The notes beneath the pieces are model-generated. The model ran no database searches, was not told the origin of the DNA, and saw only the letters and a list, made by a program, of their open reading frames with translations. A program made the translations under genes and the position numbers. A stretch of DNA of 64,000 bases, from the NCBI RefSeq assembly GCF_954871325.1, contig NC_088776.1, positions 41,868,569 to 41,932,568 of the forward strand. Reading direction: 5' to 3'. Below are positions 18,292 to 29,434 of this stretch, piece by piece. The DNA comes from Gordionus sp. m RMFG-2023 (Eukaryota > Nematomorpha > Gordioida > Chordodea > Parachordodidae). Within the stretch, counting starts at the first letter, position 1; every line of letters begins with the position of its first letter.

Positions 18292-21200
18292 TCAAGCATT
18301 TTTCAAACTTTGACCACCCTCTTCAGATATGTATTTTTGCGCATGTCTTTGATTCAACATTTTATCCAGGTGCTTCTTCAATAAAGCAAATGTCGGTCTT
18401 TCGGAAGGAGCAGTTTTCCAACACCATCTCATGACTTGAAAACTTAGTCGTTTGTTTTTATAAGATAATTATTTTTGGGATTGAATTATAAGCATTGACT
18501 GTTATATAAGTACAGTTTGTATATTTGATGCTTAACCCTGCATTCACAATTAGCACGAATTCGCGGCAAAGTATAAAAAATATGATCATCAGTATTTTTG
18601 TTTACTTCGTCGCGAATTCGCGCCAACTGTGAATGCAGGGTTAGGGCGCCCTGCATAAACCTGTCCGATCCGGATCGGTTGGATTCGAACGCAAAACCTT
18701 TCGGACGATCATAAATTTGGTATTCAAACTAACCAGAACCTGGCAAGAATTTGATTATTTTGTCATTCCTAATGCATTTAATCTTACTTTTTTAATTTTT
18801 TTTATTATGATAAGTCTAATTTTTTTTTATGATTGGACTTATGTTTGATAGACTAAAATCAATGATTATTAAAATTTGCACATTTTTTAAAAAAATATGT
18901 ATAATAAAATCGGGGAAGGGACAACAGCGCATTAATTTACTTATGATATTATTTATCTGAACAAAATTATTTAAGTGGATATCTTGTTAAAAACGAATAT
19001 TGCTATCAGTGTATCAAACCGAATCGCTATCATTTAAGCACCTGAAAAATTAATTGATTATTTAACATTTACTCCTATCTAATATTTTCGATTTCTTTTT
19101 TAAGCTATTAGCAAAATCAGCCAACGTTATTTAGGATTACCAGATTTTAAAAAATCAGAAATTTAAAAAATTGTTAGTCCTAAAAGTAAAAAATCACGCT
19201 CTTAAAAAAATACTTTTCAATATGGGGGGGGGGTTTAATGGGATCTCTGTAGTTATTTAATTTATCCTGTTAAATGGATGAATGTTTTGTTGTAAATACG
19301 ATATATGAAAACAAAATTAATTTGATGATTTTGAGATATATTACATTTAATTTCGAGTTCATATGTACTTTCCATCCCACTTGATTTGGACGAGCTGAGT
19401 ATAATTTATGTTTATTCTCATTCAGAATTGCTATTTACTACCTCCGAACTAAAGTTTAAGGGCAGAAATATTGGCATTCACAATTACAAGAAAATCAACA
19501 TAAACAATTATTTTATAATTATATATTTTACTAAAATAGATATTTCATACGTCCTGAATGTAAATACGGTTTTAATATTTAAAATAATGTAATATTACAT
19601 GTCATCATCACATTCAGGTGGCTTCTCCATCCTGTATCCCAATTTCAATTTATTATAAAAATCTGCATTTTGTGGAATATCGGGATAAGGATTTTGCCCA
19701 AGGGTTACGATTTCCCACAATAAAATTCCAAATGCCCATACGTCCGATTTTTCTGTGAAAACATGATCAAAGATAGCTTCTGGTGCTGTCCATCTAATCG
19801 GTAACTCTCCTGACTGTTTAAAAAAAAATGTTTGTTCATATCAGATTTTTATTATATAAAAGTTTTTTAGATTGAAAATATTTTTAAAAAATTGCAATTC
19901 TGATGCGAAAATGGAAACAGCCTCTTCAATTCTTGCGAGATCTTAAATCATTATTATAAGGGTCATTCCATGACAAATCAACCAAAAAAAACAATTTTTG
20001 ACAGCTATATTATAAAACAAATGAAATTCGGTACGATGGTTACATAGAGTTTAGCTTAAATAGTTATTAAAGTTGTAATAGCCTAAATGGATTTAGGCGC
20101 TCAAAGTCCAATACAGTTGCGATCTCGGTTTTATACATTTAGGAAAATATAAAAAATTTCAGTTTTTATATAATAAGCTATTTTCAGTTAACCACATTTT
20201 AGAACTATAAGTCTCACTAGATATGTTTATTACCAATATATTTAAGTAAGAATTAAATTGGAACAAATACCAATTTAAAAATTATTTCGTTTTTTATAAT
20301 TTTTGGAATAAAAAATTGAATTAATATGTAATCCAAAGATATACTAACAGGTTGGCGATTCATTAAAAGTGTCCATACATAGGAGTCAGTTGTAGCGCCA
20401 TTTTGTGGACAACACTTCAACAAAATATCTTTATTTATCAATATTATGAATGCACATTAATATTATCATTGACGTGTAAACCGCAAATGGCGTTGCAGCT
20501 AACTCCTATGTTAAATATAGGAGACCTACAAAAGTAGACATTTTAAACTCGATATAATTTTTTTTATTTTCAAGGCCATCGAATTTTAATAATATTTTTC
20601 GTCCATTTCTTTCAAGGAATTATATTGATGTCAAGAATTGAAGAAGCTCCAAAAGGGTTTTTTAAAAAAGTCTATAGAAAACGCTGTTTTTATTTAATGC
20701 TTATTTTTATAAATGATTATTATTTTCAACAATGCCGTATAAATGATAGATAATCTTAGCTGTATTTAACATATATCGAATGTACACATATAAGTTTATG
20801 AATATATAATAATAAATAACCTCAGGAAATTCTAATAGGTGCTTACAATATTAAATTGCAATGAATGCAAAAAAAATTTTATTTGCAATTATAGTTAACC
20901 AAAGCGCCCTCTATATTTAGTTATTTTATTTCCAAAATTTTGATAAACTGTATATTTAATTATTATTTGCTCCATATTAATTCTCACTTAAACATTTAAG
21001 TATATTGATGATAATCATATCTGGCTAGTATCGTCCCATAATGGTTTTTGTTTTACTGGAAATACATAGACACCGACAAATTTTTTAAGGTATTTTTATA
21101 AATTTTAAGAGTGCAAAATTATAAAAAATCATTTGAATTCAATATTTATTGAGTATCGCATTTGTAAGTGCTATAACTCTAGATCCATCTGAGAAAATGC

Positions 21201-23776
21201 TTTCGAATTTTCATTTATATAAATTTTACAACATAGATAACCAACACACCAAGTTTTATTAATTTTAAAAAACTTAATCAAGTCTTTGATCGATTTGACA
21301 TGGAAAATACCATAAATTATTTTAGATTTCTTCATTATTCTATTTCAATTCTGACATAAATAATTTTTTTTTACTCTAATGTATAAATAAATGCTAATTA
21401 AAAGTCGAAAATATCTTTAAAACCTTCGATTCCTTAACGTATATACCATACACAGCAGACATATCTCTAGCCAATCCAAAATCTGCTACTTTAGCCACTG
21501 TAGTTAATCCATAAGATCCCTCTGCTAATAATATGTTCCTTGCCGCTAAATCGCGATGAATTATCTTGTATTAAAATTTAATTATATTGAAGAAAATCTG
21601 CTTTCATAAATATAAAATTTTCTATATTTCAGTAATATAGGTTAAGGTGGAAATCGCCATATGTATTCGCTAGTTAATGCCACTCCCCCTTCAATGTAGA
21701 ATTTGGGGCTTTAAATCATCAAAATTTTATAAAAACTCTCTTACTCCATGCTTGGCTAAATGTTCCATCCCTTTAGCCACGTCCAATGCGAATTTTAACA
21801 TTTGTGTGGTCGACAACGGATTCTTAGATTTTTCGCCTTTTTTTTCTAATTCTTGTTTTGTCTGTCTAGCCTTTTTAAGAAAGGTTTTTAAATCACCATA
21901 AGGAGCAAATTCTATAGCCACATATAACGCACCTTTTAAATATATTATAATTATATGACTTACATATTTGTCACATTAGTATGATAAATTCTTTTTTTCA
22001 TCTAATAATATAAAATTTTGATGGCCGATATTTTAACCAAAAGAATAACTCGGCCAAGGAAATTTCAAGATAAATGCTTAATCTATTAAAATATTTTATA
22101 GATTTAATATTTTTGCTGAATTTCACAAGCTAGTATAATATATTTTTACATTTTAATATTTAAAACATTAAAAAAATTTATAATAAATATCTTTCCTACC
22201 ATTTTCTTAAAAAGACATTTTTTAATGTCTAAAAAAATGATATACTGATATTCTTTTACCGGTATGTTCACAATAACCTATTAAGTTGACAATATTGGGA
22301 TTGTAACCAATCTTTTTCATGATTTCCATTTCAGCGACCATTACATCGTAGGCATCTTCAGTGGATTTGTTACCTTTAAATTTATTACATTTATAATTTT
22401 TCTTAAGTGTAATTAAATTTTAATAATCATAATTGAAGAATGCTCAATTTGGTAATTTTTCTATCTGGATGTTATTAATGACCAGAGTTGAGCAGTATCA
22501 TTAATATATTGATAGTAGTGTCTGAAATACAAGATCTTTTTTTTTTATCTTCTTTATATCTTTTTGACATTTATACTACATTTTCAAAAGTATCTTGTAT
22601 AAAATTAAATAAACATTTTTTCATAAATTCTCTCATTAATTTCTTTGTTTTTTTCCATTTCTTGATATTTTAAAATAAAAATTCATTATTATTTTATAAT
22701 TTGACATATTAACTTTGTTTGCAAATTAAGATAATTCAATTTATGATATATTTTCTACATCTATATTAATTCTTGTACAAAATAATCATCTCATGGAGAA
22801 ATATATTCTTATTTCAGTGTTGAACATTTTGGATTGTTCCTTGGACACCGTGTACTTGGTATAAAAATAGTAATATTTGGATGATTTAGAATTCTTGATT
22901 GTATTTATTAATTTTATATTTATGATATTGTAAGAATATTTTATTATAGACATAGAAATATAATGTGTGTATTTTTTAGTGTTTTAGCTAATTTAAGAAA
23001 ATTTCTAGAGGATTTGAAAAATTTTGAGATAGTTTCTCTGGAAGGAGAAATCACAAAATATAAAATCATTTATTAGCAATTAATCCTTCAGCTCGTTATT
23101 CACTGTTTCTTATAATTGGGTCGTATATTATTTCCACTCTTTATAGCATTTTGGTGAGAAATCGATATTATCAATTTATTATTAACCACGGGGTCAACAT
23201 TGTAGCATGATCTACAGAAGGAATAGATTAACCTTTTTTCTTAAAAAGTAGTATTTTTTATTTAAGATACTCCTATTTAGCAAACGATTAAAGTATCTTG
23301 TATTTAATTAATATTTTTTATACAATACTTATATCCGTATCGAAGATACTATTTTTATATTTTTAGGACCTGCCCAACTCTGCTGACAATTAAACATAAT
23401 AATATTAAACCCAACCTTTTCCCGTTTTCAGCGTTTTAATTGCTGTCGTGACGGTTTGTCCTGTTTTTTTGTCATATACCATTCCTTTTTGAACTTGACC
23501 GAAATTGCCCTTACCCAGAATTTGAGGATCGAGTGTTATGTTTTCCCATGGAATCCACCAAGGATCCTCGGCCAACTTTTCGGCGGCATTTAAAATTGGT
23601 TGATTAGAACCCGGAGCAGCAGGCTTGAGTCCCTTGTAGGCTTTACTGGTCAATAACCTGTATTCTTCGACATCTGTTTTCTTTCCGTCGGTATTCAAGT
23701 TAACTTTCGTTGTTAATGTGATATTCTGTTGAGATGGCTTTGATCTTGCCAATTCTTCTTTTTCCCTCATTTCTCT
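18292..23776 (-). CDS. Receptor-type protein tyrosine kinase, FGFR/VEGFR class, 3' six exons
   Basis: The enzyme transfers phosphate from ATP to tyrosine. Exons on the - strand: 23776-23416, 22373-22260, 21932-21745, 21564-21424, 19813-19599, 18442-18292. All introns are GT-AG and in phase, giving 389 visible residues after the internal ATG at 23770 plus two before it. Numbering from that Met: juxtamembrane region to about 75; Gly loop GKGNFGQV (86-93); ATP-binding Lys in AIK (112); helix-C Glu in [10 protein letters not shown] (about 133); HRDLAARN (222-229); DFGLARD (247-253); two activation-loop Tyr (258, 261); RWTAPEA (273-279); [11 protein letters not shown]; and CW...SERPTF near the end. 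The EMEIMKKIG and PWWIPWENI patterns resemble FGFR/VEGFR/PDGFR. An insert of charged residues (177-195) fits a kinase-insert position. Ectodomain and membrane exons are not seen, so the gene is either continued far upstream or truncated. It is convergent with PSMD7. Confidence 0.9.
18536..18640. mobile_element. piggyBac-like MITE (TTAA flank) in a kinase intron
   Basis: The 105-bp near-palindrome starts CCCTGCATTCACAATTAGC and ends CAACTGTGAATGCAGGG. Flanks are TTAA on the left and TTAG on the right. CCC...GGG ends at a TTAA target are the piggyBac pattern. A diverged second copy lies at 56276-56387. Non-coding. Confidence 0.75.
18655..18750 (-). repeat. tRNA-like (SINE-type) sequence
   Basis: On the - strand an A-box-like TGGTTAGTTTGAATACC is followed about 30 bases later by a B-box-like GCGTTCGAATCC. 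I cannot fold a good acceptor or anticodon stem, so it is more likely a SINE head or decayed tRNA than a working gene. It lies in a kinase intron. Confidence 0.35.
18751..19598 (-). other. Kinase intron sequence, no further feature seen
   Basis: AT-rich intronic sequence with a G-run (19223-19233). The open frames here are short and show no family motif. Confidence 0.5.
19814..21423 (-). other. Kinase intron with a short inverted-repeat MITE (20373-20517)
   Basis: The intron is 1,610 bp. It holds one recognisable element of about 145 bp whose ends are complementary: CATAGGAGTCAGTTGTAGCG on the left and CGTTGCAGCTAACTCCTATG on the right. Flanking bases are TA-rich, consistent with a TA target but not provable. 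The rest of the intron shows nothing else. Confidence 0.6.
22483..23382. mobile_element. hAT-like MITE in a kinase intron (CAGAGTTGRGCAG ends)
   Basis: This 900-bp element fills most of the 1,042-bp intron between the first two visible kinase exons. The left end is CAGAGTTGAGCAG and the right end is CTGCCCAACTCTG, complementary with one mismatch. No clear 8-bp duplication was found. The interior contains repeated AAGTATCTTGTAT-like words (near 22587 and 23292). A similar end (CTGCCCAACTCTG) occurs alone at about 44757. Confidence 0.6.
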
Positions 23777-24269
23777 CTGAGATTTTTATTATTAAAAATT
23801 ACATTTCTTTGATAAAATATTAAATAGTATTTTTATAACTTATCAGGTAAATTCAGCGCAACTTTTATGGCGAAACACCTTTTAGCAAAACATTTATCGC
23901 GAATGAATTTTAGAACGAAGGTAATATCGCGTAACAAATTCCGAGAAACATTTACAGCGAAAAAAACGTTAATTTATTTACACGAACACTTTAGAGCGAA
24001 TATAGAAACATTTATTGTGAACCCATTGTAACGAAACTCTTATTGCGAAACCTTTACAGCGAATTTTTTACCATGAATGTATTTGTGCGAAGTCATTATC
24101 GCGAGTGCATTACAAATACAATAAATATATTTCAATTGCATTTATAAAATAAAAAGCAACATATTCAATAATAATTTACCCACATAAGTTCCTCAAATAA
24201 TAAAGTAAAGTTTTTTAAGGATTTTTTATTACTCATTGTCACAAGTAAGCATGTGACCTCTATCTGATG

Positions 24270-25333
24270 TAGTGCTGTAAACATTTTTAAAAAAATCGAA
24301 CGCGTTCGCGTTCAACGTTCATTGACAAAAATCGAACGCGTTCACGTTCACGTTCAAATTCAAAAAAAGGAACGCGTTCAAGTTCATGAACGCGTTCATG
24401 CGTTCAAAATTTTATGATAAATTTTTTTTTAAATTTAATTTAATATAAATAAATGCCTTATATTTTTCAACACAATATATTAGCCATGATAAAAAAATAA
24501 TAGTTTTATTTTGATAATATAATTATAAATACAATATAATAGAGCGATAAAAAAATAAATTTATAAAATTTTTTTCTTAAATACTAATATTAAAATGCCT
24601 TATTATAATTAACTATATATATATATATATATTATGTAATTATTTTTACTTAGAACAATTAAAATAAATTATTAACTGGCTATATAGTTATACATATTAT
24701 ATAATATAAAATAATTAATGTTACAATCAGATGTCTTTTTAAATTGGAGCTTGAAGATGTTGACACTGATATAATACTTTTTGGACACATTTTACATTTG
24801 GTAACTATTGAATTACCTTTTGATTTTAAAACAGTGAAATATTTTTGATATTTGGGCCATGGTAATTCTAATTCATCTAATATTGAATTTTGATTTTCAA
24901 AATCTGATGATGAAATATTTATATCCATGCAAATGCTAATCTATTAAATTAAAATATAAAATATTCAAATTAATAAACTTTAATCTTATCTTCTCTAGCA
25001 GTAGCACGTTATGGTACGTTAATTGCAATATGAACGAGGAAAAAGTAAAAACAGCTGATTAAAAAATATAAGACTTTTTTGTTAAAAAATTGGATTAAAT
25101 ATTAATTTTTCAAATAAATAAAAATATAAGACTTTTTTGTTAAAAAATGCGGATTAATATTAATTTTTTAAATAAATAAAAATAAAAAGTGTTTTTAAAA
25201 TTGAACGAACGTAAAATTGAACGCGTTCATCAAAGAAAAGGAACGCGTTCACGTTCAAAGTTCGTCAAAAAAAAAGGAACGCCGTTCATCACCTTTTTTC
25301 AAAAAAACGAACTTCGTTCGTTCAACAGCACTA
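24270..25333 (-). mobile_element. Non-autonomous hAT with GAACGCGTTC subterminal repeats
   Basis: The 1,064-bp element is flanked by the exact 8-bp duplication ATCTGATG (24262-24269, 25334-25341), with ends TAGTGCTGT and ACAGCACTA. Palindromic GAACGCGTTC words cluster near both ends (24299-24410, 25205-25330), as transposase-binding repeats do in hAT elements. It keeps the first coding piece of a transposase on the - strand (24928-24680): ELPWPKYQKYF, then KCKMC and SSNLKRHL, a BED-type zinc finger. The catalytic part is missing. Confidence 0.88.
24680..24928 (-). pseudogene. BED zinc-finger fragment of a hAT transposase
   Basis: The 82-codon frame begins MDINISSSDFENQNSILDEL. Residues about 45-66 carry C-x2-C (KCKMC) and SSNLKRHL, the usual BED finger spacing. 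The second zinc-binding His expected shortly after RHL is not present in this frame; the frame runs into AT-rich sequence, perhaps at a lost splice site or deletion junction. Confidence 0.7.
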
Positions 25334-25341
25334 ATCTGATG

Positions 25342-26744
25342 TAATAAAAAATTAAATGATCTCTCTCATCATGATCGTAGGTACGGAGTGGACATTTTGG
25401 ATTCAGTTTTTTACCCCAATCAACTTATCCTCTTTCCCCCTTTCAATATAAATTTTGAAAATTTAAAAAATGCGCGTTATGCAATAAAAAGAATTTTAAC
25501 AAATATTCTGAAATGCGTAGAATTTTTTTTAAAAAAAACATCTTATTCTCCTAATCATGATATAGAGTGATCAGTAATTTTAATAGCCCTTAGAATAATT
25601 TTATTAGCTATCATCTAATACACTTCTAGATATTTTTTAGAAAAGTTTGATACCCTCCCCCCTCTCTATTACATAAACCCGAGGGGAGTAATGATTAATT
25701 CCAACACTCATAAAACCATAAGCTAAATGCACATAAAAATTAAAAATATATTAAAGATTCTGAGCGATATATTGTATTTTATTAGAAATTAAAATTTACT
25801 TAGCAAAAATAAAAATTACTAGTATTTATAAATAAGAGTAATTAAGTTGCGTTAGTATATATTCAGAGCGAAATTTTATAAGTATTTTAAAATACAATAA
25901 AATTTCGATGATAACTTTTTTTAATTGTTGCGGAATTGATATTGTATGCAATTCTCTATTTAAGACCAGAAAATGACTTATTTATCATAAGTGCTTCTAT
26001 ATTTTTTGTTATATCTTGATGGATGAAAGTTATGAAAATTATCTTATTTTCCTATTATTTTTTTATCTATACTGTTTACCAAAAGGATTGAAGTACTAAA
26101 CTAACATGTATTATAATTGAGCACTATATATTGGCATAAGCTTCAAAGTAAAAATTTGGTAAACTTAATGCTTATGGCTTTTATTATATTCAGATTTCAT
26201 CAAATTTTTTGAAAATATGACTATAATTTTACTTCTATATATAAATAAACAGATAAGATAAAAAAAAATATCTAAGAAGATCCTAAATCATAAGATTCAA
26301 ATATATTTTGAATCGAGTTTTAAAATCATATAAAGACATAGGCTAAGGCGTAACATTATAATTTTTAATTAGAATATAACTCGTTTTTGGTTAGTGACTG
26401 GCAAAACTGATTGATAAAAATAAATAATTGAATGCTAATCAGACCATAAATATTGGCGCAACCTAGGTATCACTTTCACCAGTAGGAATTAAGGTTAATT
26501 AATCAACAAATAATAAATATATTCTAACCTGCTATTCTTATAAAAGTACACAACGAAGAAAAGCACAGAAAAGGATAGTATAAATAAATTATATTCCAAT
26601 AATAATTTTTCTAAAACAATTCTAAGCTTAATAATCATTATACAAATTTATTAAGGTTAAAAGTTAAAATCTTTTTCGTTGAATCAACTTTCCAACCTAT
26701 TTTTAAAAATATTTTTTAATTACTATGGTCATAAAAATAAAATA
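25342..26744. other. AT-rich interval, no feature seen
   Basis: The interior of the GCGAA foldback. I find no ORF with a family motif and no clear repeat beyond AT-rich low-complexity tracts. Confidence 0.5.
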
Positions 26745-26752
26745 GTCACTAT

Positions 26753-27143
26753 TAGTGTTGTCATTCGCCAGAAAAATAGTGTTTAAACAGCAAGATTTGG
26801 CTAATAGATGTCCAAATTTGTTCTATATATGAACAAATTCTAGTATTGTTAAACGGTTCGTTTTGAGCCGATTTAAAAAACGGCTAACTCAATATTTTAG
26901 CCAGAAAAATATTGCCTAAGCCTCCAGATTTTGCTAATAGATGCCCAAACCTTTGTTCCTTGCAAATAAAATCTTCATGCATAATATTTGGATGAAATAT
27001 TGAGTTAACCGTTTTTAAAAATCGGCTCAAAACGAGCCATTTAACAACATTAGCAAATTCCTAAGGCTTGTATAATATTTATCTGGGCAAAATATTGAGC
27101 TAACCATTAAGATAAGTTCAAATCGAGCCGTTTAACAATACTA
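26753..27143. mobile_element. Nested pair of TAGTGTTG-family MITEs
   Basis: An outer element (26753-27143; ends TAGTGTTGTCATTC and CCGTTTAACAATACTA) is split by an inner one (26841-27052, 212 bp; ends TAGTATTGTTAAACGG and CCATTTAACAACATTA). The inner one is framed by ACAAATTC and GCAAATTC (7 of 8 match), a hAT-type 8-bp duplication. Both share GAGCCGATTT...AAATCGGCTC arms. Non-coding. Confidence 0.8.
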
Positions 27144-27621
27144 ATCGCGGTATTCACTTCGCGATAATTAATTCGCTATAATATCTTTGCGATTCATGAT
27201 TCGCGAAATAATTTTCGCTATGCTGTCTTTGCGATTTGGATTTCGTTATAATGACTTCGCTATTTGCAATTATTTGATTCACGATATAGTCTTCGCAGGA
27301 TAGTATTAGCTAATGTGGATTTGCGATAAAAGTTTTGCTATAAAACTTATTTGCGTTGACAACATTCGCGATAAAAGTTTCACAAATTAGTGTTTGGCAA
27401 TAAAAGTTTTTCTGAATTGACATGGAACCATTTTCATAAAAAGGGGCTATGCTATATATTTATACTGCAAACTTGGATGGAAGGGATGAAAAATTTTTGG
27501 ACAAATAGACAAGATATGAACTACTTAATATTGAATTATTCTTGGACTGGAGTCAATTTTAAAAAAATTGCTACACAAAAACGTGACAGTTTACAATTTT
27601 AGAATTTTTATGAAATGCAAT

Positions 27622-28328
27622 TTAACCCTTTTTAACACTAATAAAAATTGCAAATGAATAAAATATTATACTAAAGACTAGATAAATAGAAATTATTATC
27701 AATATTGTAACTTCGTAAGAAAACATGATTCCACCAATAATGAAAAATACCAAACCAATGATACTTATAATGGCTATTATTGGAAGCCCCTGAATCATGG
27801 TTTTTTGTAATATAGGGTTTTTAGGATTTGATGGATTTGTGGTACCACTTTTCGCCATTATAGATGCTAGCCCAAACACACCCAATATCAATATAAGGGC
27901 ACCTTATAAAATATGATAGACATAAAGTAAATATGATTTAGATATATTAATAGGAAATCTAGATCTCACATTGATAATTATAACTCCGTAGATACCTCAA
28001 ACTTGTAAACCCAAATTTGAGTTCAGAAATTTTGATATCAATACTTAATTGAAGCGAATTTTTTGAAAGAGGTCTGAATCCGTTTCGATACAAAAACTCG
28101 GGTTTGATCGGTATGCCCTAAATCTGTCACTGTTTGGTATATGTTCTACAAATGTTAAAACTAATCATTTTAAGTTTCTGAACCAGAATTGGGCCTACTC
28201 AAACACATTTACAGTTTAATCACAAATTTAAATTAAACAACTTGCATCGTGTTAATAAAAGATTTACCTATGCCCATTAGAATGAAAGAATGTGATATTT
28301 CTGGTTGTTTTGATTCTTGTTTAGCCAT
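27622..28328 (-). CDS. Small three-pass membrane protein, two exons
   Basis: Exons on the - strand are 28328-28268 and 27902-27622, joined in phase by a GT-AG intron of 365 bp into 113 residues. The product starts MAKQESKQPEISHSFILMGI. Hydrophobic segments lie at about residues 14-37, 58-80 and 84-106. A polar loop GTTNPSNPKNP separates the first two, and the short C-terminus ends VKKG. I see no signal-peptide cleavage site and do not recognise the family. It lies between the GCGAA foldback and a decayed minisatellite element, upstream of the kinase on the same strand. It looks like its own gene: its own ATG and stop, and a usable intron. I cannot exclude that it sits in a kinase intron. No function is claimed. 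Confidence 0.7.
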
Positions 28329-28617
28329 TATCGATCTTTAATTGTCTTATATAATTCTTCTTAAATCTTTAAACATAAATTAACCAATTTTTTTTTAAAT
28401 TATATTTTTCACAACAATTAAATTTGTTTATCCAATTAAAAAAGTTTTTTCTTTCATGTATGTAATATTGATGATATTGTTAGAGTTGGATTTATCAGGA
28501 GATTAATCGAACATAGAACAGACATCCCCTTTAAGGCTGGACTAAGCACCCATAAACAGCGGGCTAAGATAAGAATGTAATTTCCTATTAAATTAATTTA
28601 AAAATATTTATAACCAT

Positions 28618-28975
28618 TTGCTGGGTTTTCCATCAAAAAATTAAAGTCCCTATCAAAAAAAAAACAACTGAAATCAAAAGAGGAAGTGTCTCCAACAAAA
28701 AAAGAAAAGTCCTACGATCAAAAAAGGAAAATCAGTATTTACTATAATTTTTTTTAAAAAAATATCATTTTAATAATCTTAAAATGTCATTTTTTTGCAT
28801 TTTTCTTTAATTTTTGGTTATTTTTAATTTTTATTTTCATCATCTACTATTCTTTTTTATCTCTTTAAAAATAATTCCATTATTTTCCTTTTCATCATTC
28901 TTCTATTCACTTTTTCTTTCGAACTATTCTTTTCCCCCTTTTTTTACCTTTATCCTATTTAGAGGTCTGCAAGTG
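28618..28975. repeat. Degenerate relative of the AAAGGAAAAGT minisatellite element
   Basis: It begins CTGGGTTTTCCATCAAAAAA, then shows decayed AAAAGAGGAAGTGTC and AAAAAAGGAAAATC units to about 28735, an AT-rich centre, and a T/C-rich right side with TTTTTCTTTC words. It resembles the complete element at 46336-47629. Boundaries are approximate. Confidence 0.5.
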
Positions 28976-29434
28976 ACAAGGTTTTAAGGCCCGGTGGGGT
29001 CCGGTTTTGGATTTCTCACGTCCCTGTCCATTCAAATTTGTACCCTACCTATTCCAATTTTTCATTAAAGTGGCTCGGCCTGGCTAGGCTTTTTATAATC
29101 CGAATATTTATGGTAAAATAACCAATAATGATAATGGCTTAGGGTTTATGATTTTCTTATTAATGCAATAAACCCAAAATAAAGAAAAAGGAAATCGTGC
29201 TTATGAATGATCATAGTAACAGGTCATTTAATCGTTATAAGCAAATAATTTTTTCTATTCTCTATTAAGCCTACGGCCAACTTACTTATTGCCCGGCCAT
29301 CCTGATAATTATTTTCCTCTGCCCAAATAAAAAAATCAGACATTACCCGGTCCAGCCTGGTGAATTGCAAATTTCTAATTCTATTATATGTGGGAAATAA
29401 AGTAATCGTTTAGATAAAGTACCATACTATATAT
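28976..29434. repeat. GC-richer repeat remains with GGCCCGG/CCGGCC words
   Basis: It opens GAGGTCTGCAAGTGAC, a terminus shared with copies near 55210, 55322 and 63030, and continues with clustered CCGG, GGCTCGGCC and CCCGGCC words. This fits an old hAT-like element of the CAGAGGTC/CAGAGACC group seen complete at 48192-49174. No duplication was found. Confidence 0.4.

Larger units (their letters stand above)
23846..27421. mobile_element. Foldback structure with GCGAA-rich arms
   Basis: Two blocks of about 275 bp, 23846-24120 and 27145-27421, are complementary. Each is made of many degenerate words such as GCGAAAC, CTTTTATCGCGAA and GCGAAGTCATTATCGCG. The outermost parts match as AATTCAGNGCAACTTTTATGG-like on the left and the reverse complement of AAAGTTTTTCTGAATT on the right. 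The 3-kb interior includes two independent insertions (24270-25333 and 26753-27143) and has no coding region of its own. The superfamily is undetermined. Confidence 0.6.

Noticed and set aside
27622-28328. Membrane-spanning exons of the receptor kinase
   Set aside because: The frame has its own start, stop and three membrane segments, unlike a single-pass receptor, and does not splice in phase into the juxtamembrane exon in any obvious way.
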